Shown: positions 8,202 through 17,320, numbered from the stretch's first letter. The stretch is DNA of 64,000 nucleotides from Arthrobacter sp. FB24 (GCF_000196235.1 NC_008541.1:2480001-2544000); one strand, 5' to 3'. Numbers and translations: made by a program. Notes: a model not told the origin generated them from the letters alone.

Positions 8202-9858
8202 TGCCCCCGCCTTCGTCGCCAAAACCAAGGGCGGCCGCATTACCGACTTTGTTGACCAGCGCGTCGGCGGATCCGGCATTCTCCGCGAATTCGGCCGAAA
8301 GGTCTTCCCGGACCACTGGTCGTTCATGTTCGGCGAAGTGGCGCTGTATTCCTTCGTCATCCTGCTGCTCTCCGGCACGTTCCTGACGTTCTTCTTCGAT
8401 CCGTCCATGGCGGAGACGCACTATGACGGCTCGTACACGCCGCTGAAGAACGTCGAAATGTCGGTCGCCTATAGCTCATCGCTGGATATCTCCTTTGATG
8501 TCCGCGGCGGCCTGTTCATGCGCCAGGTGCACCACTGGGCCGCCCTGCTGTTCGTGGCTTCCGTTTCCGTCCACATGCTGCGGGTGTTCTTCACCGGCGC
8601 GTTCCGCAAGCCCCGCGAACTGAACTGGGTGGTGGGCGGTGTCCTGCTCATCCTCTCCATGGCGGCAGGCTTCACCGGCTACTCGCTCCCCGACGATCTG
8701 CTCTCCGGCAACGGCCTGCGGATCATCGACGGTGTCATCAAGTCGATCCCGGTGATCGGTACCTACATCTCGTTCTTCCTGTTCGGCGGCGAGTTCCCCG
8801 GTACGGTCATCATCAGCCGGCTCTACATGCTGCACATCCTCCTGGTACCGGCACTGATCCTGCTGATGATTGTGATCCACCTCTTCATGGTTGTTGTTCA
8901 CAAGCACACCCAGTACCCCGGCCCCGGCCGCAACGACGGCAACGTCGTCGGCTACCCTCTTGGTCCGGTGTACGCGGCCAAGGCCGGCGGCTTCTTCTTC
9001 ATCGTGTTCGGTGTCATCGCCCTCATGGCGGGGTTCTTCACCATCAACCCGATCTGGAACTACGGTCCCTACGACCCCTCCCCGGTTTCCGCAGGCACGC
9101 AGCCTGACTGGTACATCGGCTGGGTTGACGGCGCGCTGCGGCTCATGCCCGGTGTCATCGGTGACTTCCATTTCGAGTACGTCATCTTCGGGCACGTCCT
9201 GACCCTGAACGTGCTGCTGCCGGCCCTGGTACCTGCCGGCCTCGTCTTCACGGTGCTGTTCATGTACCCGTGGATCGAACGCTGGATCACCAAGGACGAC
9301 CGCGAACACCACGTCCTGGACCGCCCGCGCAACGCTCCCACTCGTACCGCGATCGGCATGGCCGGCTTCACGTTCTACTGCGTGATGTGGGCTGCGGCTA
9401 GCTCGGACCTCATTGCCACTCACTTCCATGTGGCACTGAACGACGTGACGTACTGGTTGCGGGCACTGTTCTTCATCGGCCCGGTCATCGCGTTCGTTGT
9501 GACCAAGCGCGTCGCCTTGGCGCTTCAGCGCAAGGACCGCGAAATCGCCCTGCACGGCCGCGAAACCGGCCGCATCGTGCGCCTGCCGCACGGTGAGTTC
9601 ATTGAGGTCCATGCCCCGCTGGATGACTACAAGCGTTACAAGCTGGTGGGCTTCGAGTCACCGGTGCCGCTACCTGCTGTTCCGAACGAACACGGCGTCG
9701 TAACCCGCAAGGAAAAGCGCCGTGCAGCGCTCTCGCGCTGGTTCTTCGAGGACAGGGTCGCACCTGCCTCGCCGGCTGAGCTCGAGGCCGCCCACGGGCA
9801 CCACGGCCAGCACGAAGCGGTCGAAACGGCCGAGGGACAGAAGACCCTCAGCCACTAG
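8173..9858 (+). CDS. qcrB: Cytochrome b subunit of the cytochrome bc1 complex
   Basis: Integral membrane subunit that oxidises menaquinol and holds two b hemes. The 561-residue product includes the cytochrome b core: MRQVHHWAALLFVASVSVHMLR with heme His residues, the GFTGYSLPDDLLSGNG segment near the Qo site, and the second His pair around HILLVPALILLMIVIHL and HKHTQYPG. A C-terminal soluble tail ends with a His-rich stretch. Three in-frame starts are close together (8170 GTG, 8173 ATG, 8179 ATG); 8173 is a reasonable choice with GGGAG upstream. This subunit is the target of bc1 inhibitors in mycobacteria. Confidence 0.96.
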   Translation: MSMSATSTANAPAFVAKTKGGRITDFVDQRVGGSGILREFGRKVFPDHWSFMFGEVALYSFVILLLSGTFLTFFFDPSMAETHYDGSYTPLKNVEMSVAYSSSLDISFDVRGGLFMRQVHHWAALLFVASVSVHMLRVFFTGAFRKPRELNWVVGGVLLILSMAAGFTGYSLPDDLLSGNGLRIIDGVIKSIPVIGTYISFFLFGGEFPGTVIISRLYMLHILLVPALILLMIVIHLFMVVVHKHTQYPGPGRNDGNVVGYPLGPVYAAKAGGFFFIVFGVIALMAGFFTINPIWNYGPYDPSPVSAGTQPDWYIGWVDGALRLMPGVIGDFHFEYVIFGHVLTLNVLLPALVPAGLVFTVLFMYPWIERWITKDDREHHVLDRPRNAPTRTAIGMAGFTFYCVMWAAASSDLIATHFHVALNDVTYWLRALFFIGPVIAFVVTKRVALALQRKDREIALHGRETGRIVRLPHGEFIEVHAPLDDYKRYKLVGFESPVPLPAVPNEHGVVTRKEKRRAALSRWFFEDRVAPASPAELEAAHGHHGQHEAVETAEGQKTLSH

Positions 9859-9872
9859 CTAGTGGTTTGAAA

Positions 9873-9922
9873 GCGACACAGAAGAGGCCCGGTCCGAATG
9901 GACCGGGCCTCTTCTGTGTCGC
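9873..9922. terminator. Long perfect hairpin, bidirectional terminator between qcrB and gntR
   Basis: A perfect 23-bp stem (9873-9895 with 9900-9922) closes a GAAT loop. It lies between the convergent stops of qcrB (9858) and gntR (9923), so it can end transcription from both sides. There is no clear T run, which is usual for high-GC actinobacteria. Confidence 0.88.
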
Positions 9923-10717
9923 CTATGGATTCCGGTAGCCGGAGGCGTAGTTGCGCGTGGGACGGACTCCGGGACGTTGCAGCGGCACCCACAGCTTGTA
10001 GCGGTCTGCCCGGTAGTAAGACACGGAGTAGTCCACCATGGAGCGAGCAACGAAGGCGTGCCTCTGGATCTTCAGCAGCGGGGATCCCACCTCTACATTA
10101 AGAAGCCTGGCAGTGGACGGAGACGCTGCCGTGGCCTCAATCATGTCCTCCCCCCACTCCATGACCAGGCCAAAGCGTTCACTCAGGACGTTGTACAGCG
10201 AGGTGGGTGGTTCGCCGTCGAGCAGGCCGGGAACGCGATGAGCGGGAATGAAGTTCTCGTCGACGCTCATGGGCTCGTTGTCGGCCAGCAGGAGGCGCCT
10301 GAAGCGGACCAGGGGGGTACCCTCGTCCAGCTGCAGCTCGCGGGCCAGGAACGCACTCGCGCCGATCTGCTCGAAGCTCAACACCTTGGCGGCAGGGACC
10401 ATGCCACGGCGCTGCATTTCCTCACTGTAAGAGGTCAGCTTCACCTGCAGATCGAGTTTTGGTTTCCGGACGAAGGTCCCCAGGCCAACCACCCGTTCAA
10501 TGACCTCCTCGCCTACCAGCGCATCGATGGCCTGGCGGACCGTCATGCGGGCCAGCCCGAATCTTTCGGCGAGGTCGCGCTCCGAAGGCAGCGACGAGCC
10601 TGGCGGGCAGGAAGCCGTGATGTGTGCGCGCAGGAGTTCCCGCAGCTGGACATAGATGGGCGTCCCGCTGTCGCGGTCGATCTCCCCTACCATCCTGCTC
10701 GCGTCAGACGCCGCCAT
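9923..10717 (-). CDS. GntR-family (HutC/UTRA) regulator, DasR/NagR-like
   Basis: A 264-residue regulator with an N-terminal winged helix domain (IYVQLRELLRAHI... LPSERDLAERFGLARMTVRQAIDALV) and a C-terminal UTRA ligand-binding domain (FLARELQLDEGTPLVRFRRLLLADNEPMSVDENFIP ... PLLKIQRHAFV ... VDYSVSYYRADRYKLWV). This is the architecture of DasR/NagR, which sense amino-sugar phosphates. It is divergent from ptsH, and a palindrome closely matching the DasR operator lies between them. A shorter start at ATG 10693 is possible. The inferred role is control of amino-sugar uptake and PTS genes; the ligand is not shown by the sequence. Confidence 0.87.
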   Translation of the reverse strand: MAASDASRMVGEIDRDSGTPIYVQLRELLRAHITASCPPGSSLPSERDLAERFGLARMTVRQAIDALVGEEVIERVVGLGTFVRKPKLDLQVKLTSYSEEMQRRGMVPAAKVLSFEQIGASAFLARELQLDEGTPLVRFRRLLLADNEPMSVDENFIPAHRVPGLLDGEPPTSLYNVLSERFGLVMEWGEDMIEATAASPSTARLLNVEVGSPLLKIQRHAFVARSMVDYSVSYYRADRYKLWVPLQRPGVRPTRNYASGYRNP

Positions 10718-10767
10718 GGCCGCAATCCAGATCTACATTCATGTTTTAAGGGTAGAGCAACAACAGG

Positions 10768-10783
10768 GCAGGTCTAGACCACC
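10768..10783. promoter_or_regulatory. DasR-type operator (dre-like palindrome)
   Basis: The perfect 10-bp palindrome GGTCTAGACC (10771-10780) sits in the 160-nt gap between divergent gntR and ptsH. The 16-bp window 10768-10783 matches the known dre consensus (A-C/T-TGGTCTAGACCA-G/C-T) at 13 of 16 positions by my count. It is placed to control both genes. Confidence 0.75.
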
Positions 10784-10877
10784 CGGATGGCGGTTTCGGC
10801 CACCGGATGTACCGGCACTACGCTTGTTCAGGAATGCAGTCGTGACGGCCGAGACCCGTCGGAACAAAGGAGTCCTG

Positions 10878-11171
10878 TTGCCAGTGCGCAAGGCAATCGT
10901 TCAATCACCCATAGGCCTGCACGCGCGGCCGGCCGCTGTCTTCGTCCGGGCCGTTACGGATTCCGGCCTGCCGGTCAGAATCGGGAAGAAGGGAATCGTG
11001 CCCGTCGATGCGCGGTCCCTGCTCGAAGTCATGACCGCCGATTTCTATTGCGGCTGTGAGGTGGAACTCTCGGTCGACCCCGAGGCGCTTCCCGCCCGCT
11101 ACAGCGTCGAATCCGCAGAGGCAGCACTGGAAGGCCTGACTCTACTGCTGGAGGCAGGCGCGGCCGCCTGA
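10878..11171 (+). CDS. ptsH: Phosphocarrier protein HPr
   Basis: HPr passes phosphate from enzyme I to sugar-specific EIIA proteins of the phosphotransferase system in the cytoplasm. The 97-residue protein has the active-site segment SPIGLHARPAA with His15 in the standard place, and ARSLLEVM carrying the Ser46 counterpart. The following segment TADFYCGCEVEL differs from the usual glycine-rich MxLGAxxGDEV turn and has two Cys. The start is TTG at 10878 with AAAGGAG about 5 nt upstream; GTG at 10884 is a second option. No enzyme I or EII genes adjoin it. Transcription is likely under the DasR-type operator upstream. Confidence 0.92.
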   Translation: MPVRKAIVQSPIGLHARPAAVFVRAVTDSGLPVRIGKKGIVPVDARSLLEVMTADFYCGCEVELSVDPEALPARYSVESAEAALEGLTLLLEAGAAA

Positions 11172-11252
11172 GGGCTTCCTGACCGACTTCGGCGGGCCTG
11201 TGCGCCACACCGCGCGAGGTACGGACGCGTCCTACTGTGGCTAAGCGCAAAT

Positions 11253-11294
11253 AACGACGGCGGGCCCCACCAAATGGTGGGGCCCGCCGTCGTT
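11253..11294. terminator. Perfect hairpin, terminator between ptsH and ctaF
   Basis: A 20-bp perfect inverted repeat (11253-11272 with 11275-11294) has only AA between the arms, so the real loop is probably the central CAAATG-type turn. It lies between the convergent ends of ptsH (11171) and ctaF (11313) and is followed by TGTTAT on the plus side. Confidence 0.85.
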
Positions 11295-11312
11295 GTTATC
11301 AGTACTTATGCG

Positions 11313-11714
11313 CTAGTGCGCGTGGTCGCCCCGGCTGTATTCGTACACCCAGCCCACGAGGGCGATGACGGCCAGGCCGCCGGCGATGAACGTGACCCAG
11401 AACCCTACGGCCAGGCCGAGGAATCCGCCTGCGCAGGACAGGCCCAGGACCAGCGGCCACCAGCTCCAGGGGCTGAAGTGCCCCTGCTCGCCGGAACCTT
11501 CGTGGATCTCGGCGTCGTTGCGGTCCTCGGGACGCATACCCACGCGCTTGCCGGTAAAGCCAAGGTACGCGCCGATCATGCCGGCAAGGCCGCCAACGAG
11601 AAGGATACCGAGGATGCCGACCCACTCAGACCAGTTGGTCAGGAATCCGTAAACCAGGGAGACCGGTACGAAGAAGAAGACTCCGGCTCCAAAAATCCAT
11701 GATTCGATCTTCAC
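11313..11714 (-). CDS. ctaF: Cytochrome c oxidase subunit IV (actinobacterial type)
   Basis: Small 133-residue membrane subunit of the actinobacterial aa3 oxidase. It has four hydrophobic segments: [62 protein letters not shown] and [18 protein letters not shown], with the acidic [24 protein letters not shown] loop typical of this family. Its GTG start at 11714 overlaps the ctaD stop as GTGA, indicating translational coupling at the end of ctaC-ctaD-ctaF. Confidence 0.93.
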   Translation of the reverse strand: MKIESWIFGAGVFFFVPVSLVYGFLTNWSEWVGILGILLVGGLAGMIGAYLGFTGKRVGMRPEDRNDAEIHEGSGEQGHFSPWSWWPLVLGLSCAGGFLGLAVGFWVTFIAGGLAVIALVGWVYEYSRGDHAH

Positions 11715-13438
11715 TTGGCGGTGTCCTTCTGATCTGCGTTGCCCAGCACGGACGCTGCCGGTGCCGGTGATTCAACGGTGTGCGACTGTGCGAGCTCCGG
11801 GTGGTGGAGGTCCAGGGCAGGACGCTCCGAGCGGATCCGGGGCAGCGACGTGAAGTTGTGGCGCGGCGGCGGGCAAGAGGTTGCCCACTCGAGAGAAGCA
11901 CCGAAGCCCCAGGGATCGTCCACTTCAACCTTTTCGTTGCTGCGCCAGGTGATGTACACGTTCCAGAAGAACGGGATCAGCGAAGCGCCCAGCACGAACG
12001 AGGAGATTGTGGAGAACTGGTTCATCCACGTGAAGTTGTCCTGCGGCATGTAGTCCGCGTAGCGGCGGGGCATGCCCTCGACACCCAGCCAGTGCTGAAT
12101 CAGGAAGGTTCCGTGGAAACCAAGGAACAGGAGCCAGAAGTGGATCTTGCCCAGGCGCTCGTTGAGCATCTTGCCGGTCCACTTCGGCCACCAGAAGTAG
12201 AAGCCGGCGAACATTGCGAATACCACGGTGCCAAACACCACGTAGTGGAAGTGGGCCACCACGAAGTAGGAATCCGATACGTGGAAGTCAAGGGGCGGTG
12301 AAGCCAGGATGATGCCCGTCAAACCACCGAACAGGAAGGTTGCCAGGAAGCCGATGCTCCAGAGCATGGGCGTTTCGAAGGTGATGGAACCCCGCCACAT
12401 GGTGCCGATCCAGTTGAAGAACTTCACGCCGGTAGGTACGGCGATCAGCATCGTCATGAAGGAGAAGAACGGCAGGAGGACCGAGCCGGTGACGTACATG
12501 TGGTGAGCCCACACGGTCACGGACAGAGCAGCGATGGCGATGGTTGCGTACACGAGGCCCTTGTAGCCGAAGATCGGCTTGCGGCTGAAGACCGGGAAGA
12601 TCTCGGAGACGATGCCGAAGAACGGCAGCGCGATGATGTACACCTCGGGGTGGCCAAAGAACCAGAACAGGTGCTGCCAGAGGACTGCACCGCCGTTCTC
12701 GGGATCGAAGATGTGTGCTCCGAAGCGGCGGTCCGCGCCGAGGGCGAACAGGGCTGCAGCGAGAGGCGGGAAGGCCATGAGGACCAGGATGGCCGTAACC
12801 AGCGTGTTCCAGGTAAAGATCGGCATGCGCCACATGGTCATGCCCGGAGCGCGCATGCAGATGATGGTGGTGATGAAGTTGACTGCACCGAGGATGGTGC
12901 CGAAGCCGGAGAGTGCGAGGCCGAACACCCAGAGGTCACCGCCGACGCCGGGGCTGAATGTGGTGTTGGACAGCGGCGCGTACGCGAACCAGCCAAACGA
13001 AGCGGCACCCTGGGGCGTAATGAAGCCGGAGACGGCGATCGTGGAGCCGAAGAGGAAGAACCAGAAAGCCAGTGCGTTCAGTCGCGGGAAGGCGACGTCG
13101 GGTGCACCGATCTGCAGGGGCATGATGACGTTGGCGAAGCCGGCGAACAGCGGGGTCGCAAACATCAGCAGCATGACGGTTCCGTGCATGGTGAACAGCT
13201 GGTTGTACTGCTCTTTGGTCTGCAGGATCTGCATTCCGGGCTCGAAAAGTTCGGCGCGGATCAGCAGCGCCATGACGCCGCCGAAGCAGAAGAACACGAA
13301 GGACGAGATCAGGTACATGTACCCGATGGTCTTGTGGTCGGTCGAAGTGATCCAGTTGACGACGATGCGTCCCTTGGACTTCGGAACAACGGGCGCCCCA
13401 AGGGCCCCGGCAGGTGCGGATTGAGTGTACGTAGCCAC
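11711..13438 (-). CDS. ctaD: Cytochrome c oxidase subunit I
   Basis: The catalytic subunit of the aa3 oxidase, holding low-spin heme a and the heme a3-CuB site where oxygen is reduced and protons are pumped. The 575-residue product has the full set of about twelve helices. Visible landmarks are [15 protein letters not shown], the CuB region [32 protein letters not shown], and [17 protein letters not shown] near the heme His ligands. The start is GTG at 13438 with GGGGAG upstream. It follows ctaC by 10 nt. Confidence 0.98.
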   Translation of the reverse strand: MATYTQSAPAGALGAPVVPKSKGRIVVNWITSTDHKTIGYMYLISSFVFFCFGGVMALLIRAELFEPGMQILQTKEQYNQLFTMHGTVMLLMFATPLFAGFANVIMPLQIGAPDVAFPRLNALAFWFFLFGSTIAVSGFITPQGAASFGWFAYAPLSNTTFSPGVGGDLWVFGLALSGFGTILGAVNFITTIICMRAPGMTMWRMPIFTWNTLVTAILVLMAFPPLAAALFALGADRRFGAHIFDPENGGAVLWQHLFWFFGHPEVYIIALPFFGIVSEIFPVFSRKPIFGYKGLVYATIAIAALSVTVWAHHMYVTGSVLLPFFSFMTMLIAVPTGVKFFNWIGTMWRGSITFETPMLWSIGFLATFLFGGLTGIILASPPLDFHVSDSYFVVAHFHYVVFGTVVFAMFAGFYFWWPKWTGKMLNERLGKIHFWLLFLGFHGTFLIQHWLGVEGMPRRYADYMPQDNFTWMNQFSTISSFVLGASLIPFFWNVYITWRSNEKVEVDDPWGFGASLEWATSCPPPRHNFTSLPRIRSERPALDLHHPELAQSHTVESPAPAASVLGNADQKDTAK

Positions 13439-13448
13439 GTCGCTCCCC

Positions 13449-14321
13449 TTACTTAATTTCGTTCAGGTTCGGGTTGCGGTCGTACTCTTCGCCGAGCAGA
13501 CCGGTGTTGCCGTCCTGTCGGAGCTGGTCCAGGTGCGCCTGGAACTCCGTTTCGGAGACAACCTTCACGCGGAACAGCATTTCGGAGTGGTATTCGCCGC
13601 AGAGTTCGGCACATTTGCCGTCGTAGGTGCCCTCTTTGGTGGGGGTAAACCTGATGTAGTTCGTCTTGCCCGGGATCATGTCGCGCTTCTGCAGGAAGGC
13701 GGGGACCCAGAAAGAGTGGATAACGTCGCGGGAGTTCAGCTCCAGGTCAACAGACTTGTTGACGGGGAGGTACAGGGTGGGCAGCTTTTCCTTGTCCACT
13801 TCAGCACCGGTGAGGTGCGCCTGGACGCCTGCTTCGTGGACGTCTTCAGTGATGACGTCGCCCTGCTTGTAGTTGAAGTCCCAGGCCCACTGCTTGCCGC
13901 GGACGTCCACAACGACGTCGGCCGGCTCGGAGCGGTTGTCGATGGCCTGCTGGTCCCGGTCGGTGAAGTAGAAGAACACCAGCACCATGAACAGCGGGAT
14001 GGTCAGGTAGAAGACCTCGAGGGGAAGGTTGAAGCTGGTCTGCCGCGGGAACCCGACGGTGCCCTTGCGGCGGCGGTAGGCGACGACGCACCAGACCATG
14101 AGTCCCCAGGTAATGATGCCGACGACCAATGCGGCTATCCATGAGTTGACCCAGAGGTCCATGATGCGGTCAGTGTGATTGGTGGTGCCACGCTCGGTGG
14201 GCAACCAGCCTCTCTGTACCTCTGGTGAACATCCAGTCAAAGCCAACGCGCCGGCTAGTGCCAAGCCAGTGATCGTAGTGATCTGTTTGCGTCGGCTGCC
14301 GGTTCGGTTCTGCGAACTCAC
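13449..14321 (-). CDS. ctaC: Cytochrome c oxidase subunit II (lipoprotein, CuA)
   Basis: Subunit II receives electrons at its binuclear CuA centre on the outer membrane face. The 290-residue precursor has a lipoprotein signal ending ALTGCS (Cys31), two transmembrane helices (about 53-75 and 95-118) and a cupredoxin domain. CuA ligands are visible in the segment [12 protein letters not shown] together with the earlier His of [10 protein letters not shown]. The GTG start at 14321 has AGGAAGGG about 8 nt before it. It opens the ctaC-ctaD-ctaF operon, downstream in the same direction from erpA. Confidence 0.97.
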   Translation of the reverse strand: MSSQNRTGSRRKQITTITGLALAGALALTGCSPEVQRGWLPTERGTTNHTDRIMDLWVNSWIAALVVGIITWGLMVWCVVAYRRRKGTVGFPRQTSFNLPLEVFYLTIPLFMVLVFFYFTDRDQQAIDNRSEPADVVVDVRGKQWAWDFNYKQGDVITEDVHEAGVQAHLTGAEVDKEKLPTLYLPVNKSVDLELNSRDVIHSFWVPAFLQKRDMIPGKTNYIRFTPTKEGTYDGKCAELCGEYHSEMLFRVKVVSETEFQAHLDQLRQDGNTGLLGEEYDRNPNLNEIK

Positions 14322-14450
14322 AGACGGCCCTTCCTACTTGTTGCTGTTGCCCGGGCCGTAGATGGCTCCCCGGGCACACTAAAAGTTTTACTACTCGATG
14401 TAGAGCTTACCGCTCCCCGGGGGTTTTCGCTCACATGTCGGCACCGTGCG

Positions 14451-14476
14451 TCGGCACCGGTTTTCACCGGTGCCGA
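14451..14476. terminator. Hairpin between erpA and ctaC
   Basis: An 11-bp perfect stem (14451-14461 with 14466-14476) and TTTC loop lie 31 nt downstream of the erpA stop on the minus strand. It probably ends or reduces erpA transcription before ctaC; no T run is seen. Confidence 0.55.
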
Positions 14477-14507
14477 AAGCAAGCTGTCATGGGGCAAAAG
14501 AGCCAGG

Positions 14508-14897
14508 CTAGTGGAAAGAATCCCCGCAGGCGCAGGAGCCGCCGGCGTTGGGGTTGTCAATGGTGAAGCCCTGCTTCGAGATGGTGTCTTCGAAGTCGAT
14601 GCTCGCGCCGCTGAGGTACGGGACGCTCATCTTGTCGACAACGACCTCGACGCCGTCGTAGTCACGTACGGCATCTCCGTCGAGCAGGCGCTCATCGAAG
14701 TAGAGCTGGTAGATCAGCCCGGAGCAACCGCCCGGCTGGACAGCAACGCGCAGGCGAAGGTCGGTGCGGCCTTCCTGCTCCAGCAGGCTGCGGACCTTGC
14801 CCGCGGCGACGTCGGTCAGCTTGACCTCGTGCGTGGGCAGTTCTTCGCTGGCGGTGCCGGTGGCTGCGGCGCTGTTTTCATTGGTTGTAGTGCTCAT
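14508..14897 (-). CDS. erpA: A-type iron-sulfur cluster carrier protein
   Basis: A 129-residue A-type carrier that accepts an Fe-S cluster from the assembly machinery and hands it to target proteins. The core has VKLTDVAAGKVRSLLEQEG, the first ligand Cys in VAVQPGGCSGLIYQL and the CxC pair in GGSCACGDSFH. The first 20 residues are a low-complexity Ala/Thr/Ser extension. The ATG at 14897 has AAGAAGGTAGG upstream. The location just before the cytochrome oxidase operon is common in actinobacteria and fits the Fe-S demand of the respiratory chain, though a direct link is only inferred. Confidence 0.94.
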   Translation of the reverse strand: MSTTTNENSAAATGTASEELPTHEVKLTDVAAGKVRSLLEQEGRTDLRLRVAVQPGGCSGLIYQLYFDERLLDGDAVRDYDGVEVVVDKMSVPYLSGASIDFEDTISKQGFTIDNPNAGGSCACGDSFH

Positions 14898-15043
14898 TGG
14901 CCTACCTTCTTACGACGGTGGTGGCGACTCGGCTTGCGCGTTGCCCGCCCCTACGGAAACGGTATGGGCTATAGCTACATGCTACGTCGATCCTGCGTGT
15001 AGCTCTAACTCCTGACGTAACCGTGGCCATACCCTGAATGTTC

Positions 15044-15072
15044 CCTGGCGGGTCCGGAACAGACCCGCCAGG
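15044..15072. terminator. Hairpin downstream of the M20 dipeptidase gene
   Basis: A perfect 11-bp stem (15044-15054 with 15062-15072) with a 7-nt loop lies 35 nt after the M20 stop on the minus strand and before the erpA promoter region. Confidence 0.7.
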
Positions 15073-15106
15073 AAACGCGGGTGCAGCTGCACTGCCGGTC
15101 CAGGCG

Positions 15107-16537
15107 TCAGGCAAGACCCTCATGGTTGAGCCGGGCCAGCAGGAGGGCTTCAGCCACCACGGCGTTGCGGAAGTCGTCCAAGTGCAGTGACTCATTGGCG
15201 CTGTGGGCCCTGGAATCGGGGTCCTCGACACCGGTCACCAGGATCTGCACGTCCGGATAGACCTCCGTAAGGTCCGCGATAAAGGGAATCGAACCACCGA
15301 TGCCCATTTCGACCGCCGGAACGCCCCATGCTTCCCCGAGGGCCCACATCGCCATGCCTGCGGCAGCGGAACCCGTGTCGGTCAGGAAGGAGCTTCCGCT
15401 CTCCCCCGGGGTGAAAACCACCTTCGCGCCGAACGGTGCATTGGACTCAACATGGTTCCGCACGGCGGCCATGGCGTCGGCCGGGTCCTGGCCCGGAGCC
15501 AGCCGCAGGCTGAACTTTGCCCGCGCCCGCGGCAGCAGTGTGTTGGAAGCCACGTCCACAGCGGGAGCATCGAAGCCGATGATGGACAGTGCGGGCTTGG
15601 TCCATAGCCGGGAGGCGATGGTTCCGCTGCCGGCGAGGCGGACGCCGTCCAGTACTGACGCGTCGGCCCGGTATTCCGCCTCCGTCAGGTCGACGGAGAC
15701 GTCGTCCCTGCTGACCAGGCCCTTCACGGCGACGTTCCCTTCGTCGTCATGGAGGGTGGCGATCAGGCGGGAAAGCAGCGTTGGCGCATCAAGGACCGCC
15801 CCGCCGAACATTCCGGAGTGGACGGCGTGCTCCAGGACCTGCACCTCAATGGTCCCGTCCACCAGGCCGCGCAGGCTGGTGGTCAGCGCGGGAATGCCCA
15901 CTTTCCAGTTGCTGGAATCCGCTACCACAATGACGTCGGCGCGCAGCAGTTCGCGGTGCGTTTCCAGGAACGTGCGGAACGTGGGCGATCCTGCTTCCTC
16001 CTCGCCTTCGATAAAGAACGTCACACCCAGTCCAAGTTCGTCGGCCAGTACCTCGGTGACGGCGGCGTAGGCGGCAATGTGGGCCATGATGCCGGCTTTG
16101 TCATCGGCGGCACCCCGCCCGTAAAGCCGGCCGTCGCGTTCGACGGCGGTGAACGGTTCGGTCTCCCACAGCGCCAGGTCCCCGGTCGGCTGGACGTCAT
16201 GGTGGGCGTAAAGCAGAATGGTCGGCTTTCCATCGGCAGCGGCACGTCGTGCCACGACAGCCGGGCCGCCCGGCGTCCCGTCCTCTTTGTTGCAGCGCAG
16301 GATCCGGACGTCAGCGACTCCCGCAGCCCGCACCAGCTCCGCCACGGCCTCCGCGCTGCGGTCCAGCGGAGCAGGATCGAAGCTGGGCCAGGCGATGCCC
16401 GGGAGCGTGACGAGGTCCTTCAGCTGCCCAACGGTGGTGTCGAAGGACTCGTGTACGGCCTGGCGCAGGGCGTCGACGTCGATTCCGTCGATTCCTGCGC
16501 TGATTTTTTGCGGGGTCCCCGCCGGTGATGAAGTCAT
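15107..16537 (-). CDS. M20-family metallo-dipeptidase
   Basis: A 476-residue M20 peptidase of the PepV/CPG2-like dipeptidase group. It shows the zinc-site signatures: AHHDVQPTGD (first His and Asp), GRGAADDKAG (bridging Asp), FFIEGEEEAGSPTF (catalytic Glu pair), VADSSNWKVGIPALTT, and a late GIGGSIPF and GVEDPDSRAHSANESLHLDD with the final His ligands. It likely cleaves dipeptides or N-acylated amino acids in the cytoplasm. The frame stays open far upstream, but the ATG at 16537 agrees with family length. TAGGGT stands seven bases before it, so the transcript may be leaderless. Confidence 0.9.
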   Translation of the reverse strand: MTSSPAGTPQKISAGIDGIDVDALRQAVHESFDTTVGQLKDLVTLPGIAWPSFDPAPLDRSAEAVAELVRAAGVADVRILRCNKEDGTPGGPAVVARRAAADGKPTILLYAHHDVQPTGDLALWETEPFTAVERDGRLYGRGAADDKAGIMAHIAAYAAVTEVLADELGLGVTFFIEGEEEAGSPTFRTFLETHRELLRADVIVVADSSNWKVGIPALTTSLRGLVDGTIEVQVLEHAVHSGMFGGAVLDAPTLLSRLIATLHDDEGNVAVKGLVSRDDVSVDLTEAEYRADASVLDGVRLAGSGTIASRLWTKPALSIIGFDAPAVDVASNTLLPRARAKFSLRLAPGQDPADAMAAVRNHVESNAPFGAKVVFTPGESGSSFLTDTGSAAAGMAMWALGEAWGVPAVEMGIGGSIPFIADLTEVYPDVQILVTGVEDPDSRAHSANESLHLDDFRNAVVAEALLLARLNHEGLA

Positions 16538-16656
16538 GGCCAAAACCCTACCTGTGTCCGTGACCACAGGAAACACTTCGGAACCGCCCGCCGGCTCCCC
16601 CGGTTCGCCGCCGCCGGACCCGCGCGACACATGAAATTCCGCCTGCGCGTGCAGGG

Positions 16657-16668
16657 TATTCTTTAGGG
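16657..16668 (+). promoter_or_regulatory. Candidate -10 element for leaderless DUF3043 gene
   Basis: TATTCT (16657-16662, TANNNT) is followed by six bases and the GTG start at 16669. No Shine-Dalgarno sequence is present in the remaining six bases. Confidence 0.5.
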
Positions 16669-17271
16669 GTGTTTGGACGTAAAAAAGAAGCGCCAACGGC
16701 GCAGGACGTAGTTGACCAGCAGGCAGCCGAGGCCTTGGCCCGGCAGGACGCAGCCCTCGGCAAGGGCGCGCCCACGCCCAAGCGCAAAGCACAGGAAGCT
16801 GCGCGGAAGCGCCCCCTGGTGCCGGAGGACCGAAAGGCCTCCAAGGCAGCCGAGCGGGCGGCCGTGCAGGAACAGCGGATCAAAATGCGCCAGGCCCTGG
16901 ACACTGGCGACGAAAAGTTCCTGCCCCTTCGCGACAAGGGCCCGCAGAAGCGCTACGCACGCGATTACGTGGATGCACGCTTCAGCCTGGGCGAGTACCT
17001 GATGTTCGGCGCCCTCTTGTTCGTTGTCATCTCCCTGCTGGTCCCCTCCACCAGCGAGGCAATGATCTATGTCCTGGGCGGCTTCTGGGTCATGTTCCTC
17101 GCCGTTTTCGTTGACGTCTTCATCCTGTCCCGTAAGCTGCGGAAGCGCCTCACCGAGAAGTTTGGCGAGGTGGAACGCGGAACCGTCTGGTACGGATCCA
17201 TGCGTTCACTCCAGTTCCGCCGCCTGCGCCTTCCCAAGCCGCTCGTCAAGCGCGGAGAATTCCCCGCCTAA
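16669..17271 (+). CDS. DUF3043 membrane protein
   Basis: A 200-residue protein of the actinobacterial DUF3043 family, function unknown. It has a long charged N-terminal region (residues 1-100) full of Lys, Arg, Ala and Glu, including RKKEAPTAQDVVD and KRKAQEAARKRPLVPEDRK, then the conserved RYARDYVDARFSLGEYLMFG, two transmembrane helices (about 112-130 and 133-155) and a basic tail VERGTVWYGSMRSLQFRRLRLPKP. The cytoplasmic arm may bind an acidic partner, which is inference. GTG start at 16669. It is divergent from the M20 gene and convergent with pyrD. Confidence 0.9.
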   Translation: MFGRKKEAPTAQDVVDQQAAEALARQDAALGKGAPTPKRKAQEAARKRPLVPEDRKASKAAERAAVQEQRIKMRQALDTGDEKFLPLRDKGPQKRYARDYVDARFSLGEYLMFGALLFVVISLLVPSTSEAMIYVLGGFWVMFLAVFVDVFILSRKLRKRLTEKFGEVERGTVWYGSMRSLQFRRLRLPKPLVKRGEFPA

Positions 17272-17282
17272 TTGAGGCAAGA

Positions 17283-17320
17283 AGAAGCCCCCGGCAGTTC
17301 ACCAACTGCCGGGGGCTTCT
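17283..17320. terminator. Bidirectional terminator between DUF3043 and pyrD
   Basis: A perfect 17-bp stem (17283-17299 with 17304-17320) with a CACC loop, A-rich on the left flank and T-rich on the right, lies between the convergent stops at 17271 and 17356. Confidence 0.9.

Noticed and set aside
8476..9612. 378-codon minus-strand frame opposite qcrB
   Set aside because: Antisense shadow of a GC-rich membrane protein gene; low-complexity acidic/His-rich product and no ribosome binding site.
12500..13456. Long plus-strand open frame opposite ctaD
   Set aside because: It is a shadow of the strongly biased ctaD codons; its translation is Glu/Asp/Gly/Arg-rich with no recognisable domain.
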